The notes beneath the pieces were generated by a model, which saw only the letters and a list, made by a program, of their open reading frames with translations, had not been told where the DNA came from and searched no databases. Below are positions 27,576-35,443 of a stretch of DNA of 64,000 nt, piece by piece (within the stretch, counting starts at the first letter, position 1; every line of letters begins with the position of its first letter). The position numbers and the translations under genes were made by a program. This DNA comes from Streptomyces sp. CB02009. Its GTDB lineage: Bacteria; Actinomycetota; Actinomycetes; Streptomycetales; Streptomycetaceae. Where the stretch lies: assembly GCF_001905825.1 (NCBI RefSeq), contig NZ_LIVV01000006.1, positions 372,001 through 436,000 on the forward strand, given 5' to 3'.

Positions 27576-27809
27576 GGCGCGGACCTTACAACGGCGCTCG
27601 GCGATGATCCGACCGCGTTGTCTATTTTCAGCCAGTCCGACTCGGACCTGTCTCGAACGAAGCCGTGGCCCGAGCGTCACGGAAAGGGTGACACATGTCA
27701 GCCGGCCCCCCTTTCCCCTATCGCCCCGCAATTCCCCGGCACATGATTGCGGCCGGAAGTCAAAGAAAGTCCAGGACGTTGTTCTCGAATTCTCGGAAGG
27801 TGCGAAAGC
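27576..27809. promoter_or_regulatory. Divergent promoter region of the main biosynthetic operon
   Basis: A 234-bp region with lower GC than its surroundings. It contains the inverted repeat TGACA-CA-TGTCA (27689-27700), a possible operator, and GCAAT...ATTGC arms near 27730. It drives the pyridine-synthase-to-elimination-domain operon on the right and the membrane protein on the left. Exact promoter boxes are not evident. Confidence 0.4.
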
Positions 27810-29042
27810 ATGGGGGTTGATGCGCTGGAGCGCACTGCCGTGAAGCCGGATTCCGACGGCCTGACGGGAGTGCGGCTGCACACACGGATGCCGGTCACAC
27901 CGGCCTGGCTCGCCCGGTACGTCGTACCGGTCGCCCGCGCGCTGAACGAGGCGGGCGCTCCCGCCGTCCAGCTGCGCCGCGGGTGGCTCCACGGGCCGCA
28001 CGTCGACATCCTCGCCCGCGCCGCCACCGGCGCCCCGGGCGGCGGCCCCGACTGGGAGGGCGTCGCCCGGGCCCTGGACGCCGGCCCGCTCGACCCGCCC
28101 CGGGCCCTCACCGAGGAGACCTACCTCGACCAGGCCCGCGAGTTCGGCCGCCTCGAGGCCGTCCAGCCGCCCTACCTGCCGCTGCGCGAGCACGGCGCCG
28201 TCGAGCGGATCGAGCCCGGCGGCCGGGACGGCGCGCAGTCCGGCGGACCCGCCGCCGCCCGCGATCCGCGACTCGACCGCTTCCGCACCGTCGTGCACGG
28301 GGCCCTGACCCCCGCGCTGCTGCGGACGATCGACGACCTCGCGGGCGAGCCCGGCTCCGGCACGCTCCGGCTCGCCGAAGCCTTCGTCGCGCTCGCCGAC
28401 ACCCACACCCTCGGTCTCGGATACGGGGTCTTCTCGCCCCGCTCCCACGTCGAGGCCTTCCTCGCCTGGGCCGCGCCCACCAAGGACGTACGCCCCGTCT
28501 TCCAGCAGCGCCTCGCCAAGGACGCGCCCGTGCTCCGCCGGGTCGTCGAGCAGCGGCTGAGCGGCGAGGTCTCCGCCACCGCCGCCGCCTGGCGCACCGG
28601 ACTCGCCTACGGCGCCGGGGCGCTGGAGAGCGCGGTCGCCGCCGGCACCCTCACGCTCGACCTGCTCGACGGCGCCACCGCCGGGCTCGACCGCTCCGAG
28701 ATGGGGCCGCCCGGGGCCACCACCGTCGTCCCGCAGGGCGAGCAGCCCGACAGCGACTTCCACCGGACCGTGGGCGAGGCCGGTGTGACCTCGGCCCCGT
28801 CCCCGTGGTTCGCCTCCTTCCGCCTCCTCACGAACCTCTTCTACGAGCAGCTGCCGCTGCTCACCGTCTCCCCGATGCAGCGCTACTACACCTGCTTCGC
28901 CGTCGCCGAGACGGTCGACGAGGTCCTCGGTGTCTCCTGGCGCGCCCGTCTCGCCGCGAACACCCCCGCAGGGAACACGCGTTCCGCCGCCCCCGCCCCG
29001 AGCGACGCTCCGGGCACCGCCCCCGAGGGAGCCCTCCGATGA
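27810..29042 (+). CDS. Thiopeptide [4+2] pyridine-synthase-like protein (TbtD-like, SpaB_C fold)
   Basis: A 410-residue protein with an N-terminal block like pyridine synthases: GVRLHTRMPVTPAWLARYVVPVARAL followed by LRRGWLHGPHVDIL, which corresponds to the HW-rGPHv core of the TIGR03891-type domain. The C-terminal part (FASFRLLTNLFYEQLPLLTVSPMQRYYTCFAVAE) also fits this group. It would join two dehydroalanines into the six-membered ring and release the leader. A separate elimination-domain gene is present at the operon end, which is why this copy is assigned to cyclisation. GGAAGG precedes the ATG at 27810. The next gene overlaps by 4 bp. Confidence 0.75.
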   Translation: MGVDALERTAVKPDSDGLTGVRLHTRMPVTPAWLARYVVPVARALNEAGAPAVQLRRGWLHGPHVDILARAATGAPGGGPDWEGVARALDAGPLDPPRALTEETYLDQAREFGRLEAVQPPYLPLREHGAVERIEPGGRDGAQSGGPAAARDPRLDRFRTVVHGALTPALLRTIDDLAGEPGSGTLRLAEAFVALADTHTLGLGYGVFSPRSHVEAFLAWAAPTKDVRPVFQQRLAKDAPVLRRVVEQRLSGEVSATAAAWRTGLAYGAGALESAVAAGTLTLDLLDGATAGLDRSEMGPPGATTVVPQGEQPDSDFHRTVGEAGVTSAPSPWFASFRLLTNLFYEQLPLLTVSPMQRYYTCFAVAETVDEVLGVSWRARLAANTPAGNTRSAAPAPSDAPGTAPEGALR

Positions 29043-31741
29043 CCGCCCCCGTGATCGGCATCCCCACGGACCCGCGCGGGGACACGCCGCCCGAGCCGGT
29101 GACCGCACCGGCCGCCGGCCGGACCACCGCGGCCGTGGACGCGCCGACGGCCGCGCACGCGGCGCCCGCCCCCGAGCCGCTCTGGTTCCTGCGGGTCAAC
29201 CCGCTGCGCCGGGCCCGGCTCGCCGACGCCGGACTGCGCCGGCAGCTCGTCCTCGTCACCGCCGCCGAGCAGACCCTCGCCGAGGCCTCCGCCGCCGCCT
29301 CCGACGAGCTGTACGAGCGGATCGGCGCCGCGACCGACGACGCCGAACGGCGCGAACTCATCGCTCTGCGCCGCGCCGTGAACAGCGGCAAGGCCCCGAA
29401 GAAGACGCCGGAGCCCGCCACCCCCGTGCTCGACGCCTGGCTCGCGGCCCGCGCGGAGCGCGAGCGGATCCGCGAGGAGCTCGTCGCCGGATACCCCGAC
29501 GCCGCCGAGCGCGAGCGCGGAGTACTCGCCGAACTCCTCGGCGACGCCGACCTGCTGCGCTCGCTCGCCCTCGTCGCACCCGAGGTCCACCAGGAGGCCG
29601 AGCGCTACCGCGCCGCCGTCCGGGCCCCCGGCAAGGTCCCCGCCAAGTCCCGCAAGTCCGAGCGCGGCCTCATCCAGTACGTCACCCGCGCCATGGTCCG
29701 TACGAGCCCGCTCGCCCGGTTCACGGCCGTCGGCATCGCCGAGCCCGACCCGGCCGGCCCGAGCCCCGACGAGGCGGGCTTCGGCGGCGCGACCGCCTTC
29801 CCCGGCCTCGACCGCGTGATGCTCAACTACGTGCTCGGCGGCCTGCCCGACCCGGCCGACCGGGCGATCGAGGACCTGTGGATCGGCCTGCCGCCGACTT
29901 CCGCGCCCGACCCGGCGGCCGGCAAGCTGTTCTTCCTCAAGCCCGCCCCCGAGGGGATGCGCCGCGCCGCCGTCTCCCTCGACGGCCCCGCCGGCGACCT
30001 CCTCGACGCCGTCTCCATGGGCCCCCGCCCCTTCCCGTCCGTCGTCGCCCATGTCGCCGCACGCTCCGGCATCGCCGCCGAGGACGCCGACCAGAAGGTC
30101 CGCGGTGCCGTCGCACAGGGCCTCCTCTGCACCTTCCACGAGGCCGAGGACGGCTCCACCGACTACGACGTCCTGCTCACCCCCGACGACCCCCGCCCGG
30201 TGACGAAGCGGCTCACCGACCGCGTCAAGGCGGGCCTGCCCGCCTTCACCGCCGCGCCCGCCGCCGAACGCGGCGACGCGCTGGCCGAGTTGCGCGGCGC
30301 CCTCGGTGAACTCAGCCACGCCGCGGGCCGCCCCGCCCACGTCACGGTCGAGGAGGACTACGTGATGCCGCCGCTCACGGTGGCCACGGAACCCTGGAAG
30401 GAGTCGCTGAAGGACCTCGGCCCGGCCGTCGAACTCCTCACCGTCTTCGACTGGCTGCACGACGTGCGCGTCCTCATGACCGCCGCGTTCGTCGAGCGCT
30501 TCGGCCCCGGGGCCAACGTCCCCCTCGCCGCCAACGCCCCCTTCGTCGTCGGCGAGGTCTCGCGCCGCGCCGCCGCCATGGCCGCCGTGTACGGCCCCGA
30601 CGGCCCCGGCGACCCGACCGCCCTCAAGGGCATCGGCCCCGCCGACGGCTCCCTCGAACGCATCTACGAGCTGCGCCGCGAGGTCACCGAGGCACTCCAC
30701 GCCCTCATCGGCCAGGCCGTCGAGCGCGGCGACGACACCCTCCGCATCAGCCCGGAACAGGTCGCCGGCCTCACCGGCGACCTGCCGGAACGCTTCCGCC
30801 GCGACCCGCTGATCTACGGCATCCTGCTCCAGCGCGGCGACGGCCACCTCGTCCTCAACGACGGCCTGCCGGGCCACGGCATGCTCTACGCCCGCTTCCT
30901 GGAGGCCGACCGGCGCCTCGGCGGCCGCGCGCTGCCCCGACTCGCCGACCATGTGCGCCGCGTGTACGGACACGACGGCGCCCGGGTCACCGAGGACCTG
31001 GGCCTGCACCGCCTCAACGTCAACGCCCACACACCGATCCTGCCCGGCGGCCTCACCCCCGACGACTGGTTCGGACTGCGGCTCGCCCACGACCCCGAGA
31101 CCGACTCCCTGCGCGTCGAGGACGCCGAAGGCGCCCCGCTGCGGGTCCTGCCGCTCGGCACCGGCCACCCCGGCCTGTTCCCGCCGCCGCTCTCCGTCGC
31201 CTCCGGCCTCGCCATCAGCGGCCGCCTCTTCAACGCCCTCCCCAACAGCTGGCACGCCGCCACCCCCTGGGACCGGGCGACCACCCGCGTCGCGCCCCGG
31301 ATGGCCGTCGGCGACGTCCTCATCGGCCGCCGCCGCTGGTACGGCGGAGAGGAACTGGGCACCGCCCTGGCCGCCGGACCCGAGGAGCACGAGCGGCTCC
31401 TCGCCCTCAACGCCTGGCGCGCCAAGTACGGCGTGCCCGAGGAGGTCGTCATCAAGACCGTCCCCGAGGACGAGGGCCCGCTCTCCGTCGGCGCCCCCGA
31501 CATCCAGTCCAAGCGCCTCCAGCAGAAACCCCAGTACGTGGACCTCAGCAGCGCGCTCGGCGCCCGCGTCCTGCCCCGGATGCTGGAGCGCCGCGGCGCC
31601 GACACCGGCGGCAGCTACCTGGAGGAGGCGCTGCCCGGCGTCGTCGACGGCACCCACGCCACCGAATGGGTCGTCGAGGTCGGCAGGACCGCCGGCGGCC
31701 GCTTCACCTACCACCCGACGACCGAGGGGGAGGCACGATGA
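29039..31741 (+). CDS. LanB-type glutamylation domain protein (TbtB-like dehydratase N-terminal part)
   Basis: A 900-residue Lant_dehydr_N protein. In split thiopeptide dehydratases this subunit transfers glutamate from Glu-tRNA to Ser/Thr side chains. Diagnostic stretches are LWFLRVNPLRRARLADAGL, ALRRAVNSGKAPKK, the block around RGLIQYVTRAMVRTSPLARFTAVG and a large beta-rich region ending TEWVVEVGR. It lacks the elimination domain, supplied by a separate gene at the operon end. Length matches stand-alone glutamylation proteins. Its start overlaps the upstream stop (ATGA), as does its stop with the next start. Confidence 0.9.
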   Translation: MTAPVIGIPTDPRGDTPPEPVTAPAAGRTTAAVDAPTAAHAAPAPEPLWFLRVNPLRRARLADAGLRRQLVLVTAAEQTLAEASAAASDELYERIGAATDDAERRELIALRRAVNSGKAPKKTPEPATPVLDAWLAARAERERIREELVAGYPDAAERERGVLAELLGDADLLRSLALVAPEVHQEAERYRAAVRAPGKVPAKSRKSERGLIQYVTRAMVRTSPLARFTAVGIAEPDPAGPSPDEAGFGGATAFPGLDRVMLNYVLGGLPDPADRAIEDLWIGLPPTSAPDPAAGKLFFLKPAPEGMRRAAVSLDGPAGDLLDAVSMGPRPFPSVVAHVAARSGIAAEDADQKVRGAVAQGLLCTFHEAEDGSTDYDVLLTPDDPRPVTKRLTDRVKAGLPAFTAAPAAERGDALAELRGALGELSHAAGRPAHVTVEEDYVMPPLTVATEPWKESLKDLGPAVELLTVFDWLHDVRVLMTAAFVERFGPGANVPLAANAPFVVGEVSRRAAAMAAVYGPDGPGDPTALKGIGPADGSLERIYELRREVTEALHALIGQAVERGDDTLRISPEQVAGLTGDLPERFRRDPLIYGILLQRGDGHLVLNDGLPGHGMLYARFLEADRRLGGRALPRLADHVRRVYGHDGARVTEDLGLHRLNVNAHTPILPGGLTPDDWFGLRLAHDPETDSLRVEDAEGAPLRVLPLGTGHPGLFPPPLSVASGLAISGRLFNALPNSWHAATPWDRATTRVAPRMAVGDVLIGRRRWYGGEELGTALAAGPEEHERLLALNAWRAKYGVPEEVVIKTVPEDEGPLSVGAPDIQSKRLQQKPQYVDLSSALGARVLPRMLERRGADTGGSYLEEALPGVVDGTHATEWVVEVGRTAGGRFTYHPTTEGEAR

Positions 31742-33513
31742 CGACGCCCGCGGCGCTGCTCAGGACGCGCCCCGACCTGCACTACGCACCCGTCCCCGGC
31801 GGGGTCTACTTCAGCGGCGCCCGCGCCCGGTTCGTGCTGCGCGGCTCCGAGGTCCTGCACGCCGTCGCCCAGGGCTGCGTCCCGCTCCTGGAGGACGGCA
31901 CCGACGAGGACGCCCTGGTCGCCGAGATCGGCACCGAGCGCGCCCGCCCCGCCGTCCGCCTCCTCGTCGACAAGCTCCGCGAGAACGGACTGCTCCTCGA
32001 CCCGGCCGCGCACACCGCGCCCGAACCGCCGGCCGACGTACGCCTGCGGCACGCCGAGTCCCTCGCCCGCCTCGAAGGCCTCCTCGACGACCCGTACGGG
32101 GCCTTCGCCCGGCTCCGTGCCGCGACGGTCCTGGTCACCGGCCCGGCGACCGCCACCGGCCCGGCCGTCCGCGGCCTGCGGCGGGCGGGCATCGGCACCG
32201 TCCTCACCGGGCCGGAGGAGGCACCCGCCACGCCGGACGCGATCCTCGACATCCGCGAGGACGACGGGAGCCCGGCACCGTCCACCGACGCGCGCCTCGT
32301 CGTCCCCGTCCTCCTCGGCGGCACCGGCGTCACCCTCGTCGGCCCCGCCCTCACCGGCCCCGGACACCCGGCCGTCCGGGCCGCGTTCCACGACCGGGCC
32401 CGCGCCTGGGCCGCCGCCGAGTCCACCGCGCCCGCGCCCCGCCCCATGGCGGACGCGCTCGCCGGCGCCCTCGGGGCGCAGCTCCTCATCGACACCCTCA
32501 CCGGTACGGCGGACACGGGCGAGGCCCATGTCGTGCACGGGACGGACCTGGTCTCCGACCGGGTCACCGTCGAGGGAGCCCACCAGGCGGCCGCGACCGG
32601 CCGACCGGGCTCCCTCCCCGAGGGCCCGTACACCCTCGCCGCCGCCCCCGCCGACCCCCGGCCCGAACCGGACGAGGCACGCGAGAGCGCGACCCCGCTC
32701 GCCGCGCGCTGGACCGGACCGCTGGCCCTCAGCGAGGGCGCCGACCTGCCCCAGATGCCGCTCGCCCTGCGCGCCGCCGAGCTCCGCGCCGCCGGCCGCC
32801 CCCCGACCACGGTCCTCGCCTGGGCCGCCCATCAGGAGACCGCCACCGTGGCGGCCACCCTGCAGGCCCTGCGGGCCCTCATCCCCGGGGCTCCCACCCC
32901 GGCGGCCGGCCCGCGCGCCCACATCCCCGGGGCTCCCACCCCGGCGGCCGGGCTCACCAGGGAACACTGGCTCCTCGACGGCGCGCTGCGCCTGCTCGCC
33001 GAGGAGACGGCACCCCTTCCGGCGACGACCGCCACCCCGCACGTGCCGCCCGCGGCCCTCCCGGCGGGCGCTCCCGCCGCGGCCGCGGGCGGCGTGGCGT
33101 GCGAGGCTCTCGACGCGGAGGGCCTGCGGATCCTCGCCGGACTCCGCGCCCTCCTGCCGGGCGAACCCGCCCTCGGGCTCCACGGCGTGCCCGGCCTCGA
33201 CTGGCGGCTCGCCGAGGTGACCGCCGACGGCGCCACCCTGGGCCGCGCCTGGGGCGCCGACGCGGCGGAGGCCGCCAGGAACGCCCTGTGCACCGCGCTC
33301 GCCCGCACCCAGACCGCGGACGCCCCCGGCACCGTCGACCCGCTCTCCACCGACGCCCTGCTCTTCGCCGACCGCGCCGCCCTGGACGCCCTCCGCGCCC
33401 GACTGGCCGCCCGCACCGCCACCACGTACCGGGGCGAGGCCCTCCGCCACGACCCCGTACTCGGCGAGCTTCCCCTCTGGTACGGCCCCGTGGAGGCCCA
33501 CGATGCCCACTGA
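31738..33513 (+). CDS. Ocin-ThiF-like cyclodehydratase partner with N-terminal RRE (TbtF-like)
   Basis: A 591-residue protein. Residues about 12-85 (YAPVPGGVYFSGARARFVL to LVDKLRENGLLLD) resemble a PqqD-like RiPP recognition element that binds the precursor leader. A Rossmann-like ThiF relic follows (ATVLVTGPATATGPAVRGLRRAGIGTVLTG), without the Cys pairs of an active E1. It would present the peptide to the YcaO enzyme encoded immediately downstream, with an 11-bp overlap. Near residue 385 the 14-residue segment IPGAPTPAAGPRAH is duplicated in frame. Confidence 0.85.
   Translation: MTTPAALLRTRPDLHYAPVPGGVYFSGARARFVLRGSEVLHAVAQGCVPLLEDGTDEDALVAEIGTERARPAVRLLVDKLRENGLLLDPAAHTAPEPPADVRLRHAESLARLEGLLDDPYGAFARLRAATVLVTGPATATGPAVRGLRRAGIGTVLTGPEEAPATPDAILDIREDDGSPAPSTDARLVVPVLLGGTGVTLVGPALTGPGHPAVRAAFHDRARAWAAAESTAPAPRPMADALAGALGAQLLIDTLTGTADTGEAHVVHGTDLVSDRVTVEGAHQAAATGRPGSLPEGPYTLAAAPADPRPEPDEARESATPLAARWTGPLALSEGADLPQMPLALRAAELRAAGRPPTTVLAWAAHQETATVAATLQALRALIPGAPTPAAGPRAHIPGAPTPAAGLTREHWLLDGALRLLAEETAPLPATTATPHVPPAALPAGAPAAAAGGVACEALDAEGLRILAGLRALLPGEPALGLHGVPGLDWRLAEVTADGATLGRAWGADAAEAARNALCTALARTQTADAPGTVDPLSTDALLFADRAALDALRARLAARTATTYRGEALRHDPVLGELPLWYGPVEAHDAH
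32881..32951 (+). repeat. In-frame 29-bp direct repeat (period 42 bp) inside the ocin-ThiF-like gene
   Basis: The 29-bp block beginning ATCCCCGGGGCTCCCACCCC occurs at 32881-32909 and 32923-32951 without a mismatch, encoding IPGAPTPAAG twice. It lies in a low-complexity linker and looks recent. Confidence 0.85.
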
Positions 33514-35443
33514 CACGCTCACCCAGGTCCCCGCACCGGCCCTCGCCCAGGGACCCGGGCTCGACGCCCACCCCGCCGACGAGGCCTGGCGCGCCGCGCT
33601 CGACGTCCTCGCGGACCTGCTCCCCGAGGGAACCGTCGCCGTCGACCGCGGCTGGCACCTCGACTGGGAGCGGGCGCGGTTCGACGAGGCCGTCGCCGCC
33701 CGCCGGGCCCACCTCTCCGTCCGCCTCCTGGGCGACGAGGTCCTGGTGGGGCCGCTCTGGCGGCCCGGCACCGCGGCCGGCTGCGCCGGCTGCGCCGAGG
33801 TCCGCGACCGCACCGTCCCCGACCACCCCCTCGTCGGCGACCTGCGGCACGCGACCAGCGCCCCCGGGCCGGGCGCGCCGCTCCTCCCCGAACTGCTCCG
33901 GGCGACCCTGGAGCACCTGGTGAGGCGGCCGCTCGGGCCCGGCGAACTCTTCTCCGTCTCGCCGCGCGGCCTGCGCCGGCACCGGATCGCCCGCAGCTTC
34001 CACTGCCCGCTCTGCGGACCGGGGTACGAACGCCTCGACGGCACACGGACCCCGGCACCGCTCACCCCGGCCGACCGGCCCGCGTTCCCGGACGACTGCA
34101 CCCGCACCGCCGCCAGCCGGCTCGTCGAGCGCGGGGTGCTCCAGGACCGCCTGGTCGACGAGCGCTTCGGTCCGGTCCGCGCCCTCCTGCGCGAGTCGCG
34201 CGCCCCGTTCGCGATGAGCATGGCCGTGGTGCCGGACGCCCCGGCGATGGGCCACGGCCGCGCCCGGACCTTCGCCGAGACCGGACCCGTGGCGATCCTG
34301 GAGGCGTACGAGCGCCTCGCGGGCTTCCCGTACGACATCCCCGTCCTCACCCACCGCTCGTACGCCGAGGTCGCGGAGCACGCCGTCGACCCGGCCGGTC
34401 TCGGGCAGTACACCGCCGAGCAGCTCGCCCACCCGACCAGCAGGGCCACGCCGTTCGACGCGGACACCCCGATGGACTGGGTGTGGGGCCACGACCTCGA
34501 CGACGGGCGCGCCCTGCTCGTCCCCGCCGACCACGCCTTCTACCAGTACGAGTACAACCACCGCCGTGACCGCAGGGCGGCCCGCGCCGCCGGAACGCCC
34601 GGCCGCAAGCACTACTTCTACGAGTCGTCCAGCGGCTGCGCCGTCGGCGCCAACCTCGAAGAGGCCGCCCTGCACTCCCTGTTCGAGCTGGCGGAGCGGG
34701 ACGCGTTCCTGCTCTCCTGGCACCGGGCCGCCCCGCTGCCGACCATCCCGAACTCGTCCCTCACCGACCCCACCAGCCGCGCCATGATCGAGTTGATGGA
34801 GTCGCGCGGCTTCGACGTGCACCTGCTCGTCGCCACCCAGGACATCGGCCTGCCGGTCGTCTGGGTGCTCGCGGTGAACCGGCTCAACCCCTTCCCCGCC
34901 ACCTTCTCCTCGGCCGGCTCGGGCGCCGACCCGCAGTCCGCGATCCGCGGCGCCCTGCGCGAGGTCGCCCAGCTCGTCACCAACCCGGTCGACTGGACCC
35001 GGGAGACCGTCGAGCCGATGGTCGAGGACCCGTGGCTGGTGCAGGAACTGGAGGACCACGTCCGCTTCTCCTCGCTGCCCGAGACCGCCGTCCGCGCCAC
35101 CGCGGCGCTCGGCGGCCCCCGGGTCACGCTCGACGAGGCCTTCCCCGACTGGCCGGCCCGGATGGAGCGCGGCTCCGGCGGGGACGTGCGCGGAGCCCTG
35201 GACTTCGTCCGCGGACTGTTCGCCGAGGCCGGGCTCGACCGGATTGTGCTCGTCGACCAGACCAGCCGCGAACACGCCGACGCGGGCATCCACGTGGCCC
35301 GCGCGGTCGTCCCCGGCATCGTCCCTATGTGCTTCGGCCACGCCCAGCAGCGGCTCGCCGGACTGCCCCGGCTCACCGCCGCCCTGCGCGGCACCGGCCA
35401 GGAGCACCGGGCGTTCCCCCTCGACCCCCACCCGTTCCCGTGA
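33503..35443 (+). CDS. YcaO azoline-forming cyclodehydratase (TbtG-like)
   Basis: A 646-residue YcaO enzyme that would use ATP to cyclise Cys (and possibly Ser/Thr) into azolines. The N-terminal part holds Cys pairs (CAGCAEV and CPLCGP) like the zinc-binding region of TOMM proteins. The YcaO core shows SSSGCAVGANLEEAALHSLFELAERDAF and GSGADPQSAIRGALREVAQLV, the ATP/Mg-binding blocks. It ends in DPHPFP, the C-terminal PxPxP signature of azoline-forming YcaOs. It pairs with the upstream ocin-ThiF-like gene. Confidence 0.92.
   Translation: MPTDTLTQVPAPALAQGPGLDAHPADEAWRAALDVLADLLPEGTVAVDRGWHLDWERARFDEAVAARRAHLSVRLLGDEVLVGPLWRPGTAAGCAGCAEVRDRTVPDHPLVGDLRHATSAPGPGAPLLPELLRATLEHLVRRPLGPGELFSVSPRGLRRHRIARSFHCPLCGPGYERLDGTRTPAPLTPADRPAFPDDCTRTAASRLVERGVLQDRLVDERFGPVRALLRESRAPFAMSMAVVPDAPAMGHGRARTFAETGPVAILEAYERLAGFPYDIPVLTHRSYAEVAEHAVDPAGLGQYTAEQLAHPTSRATPFDADTPMDWVWGHDLDDGRALLVPADHAFYQYEYNHRRDRRAARAAGTPGRKHYFYESSSGCAVGANLEEAALHSLFELAERDAFLLSWHRAAPLPTIPNSSLTDPTSRAMIELMESRGFDVHLLVATQDIGLPVVWVLAVNRLNPFPATFSSAGSGADPQSAIRGALREVAQLVTNPVDWTRETVEPMVEDPWLVQELEDHVRFSSLPETAVRATAALGGPRVTLDEAFPDWPARMERGSGGDVRGALDFVRGLFAEAGLDRIVLVDQTSREHADAGIHVARAVVPGIVPMCFGHAQQRLAGLPRLTAALRGTGQEHRAFPLDPHPFP

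Noticed and set aside
27689..27700. TGACA-CA-TGTCA as a firmly assigned operator
   Set aside because: It is short enough to arise by chance and no regulator can be tied to it, so it is mentioned only within the promoter-region entry.
26493..29042. Lanthipeptide (class I) interpretation
   Set aside because: No LanC-type cyclase is seen, the dehydratase is split, and a YcaO, an ocin-ThiF partner and SagB-like enzymes are present, which fits a thiopeptide/TOMM system.
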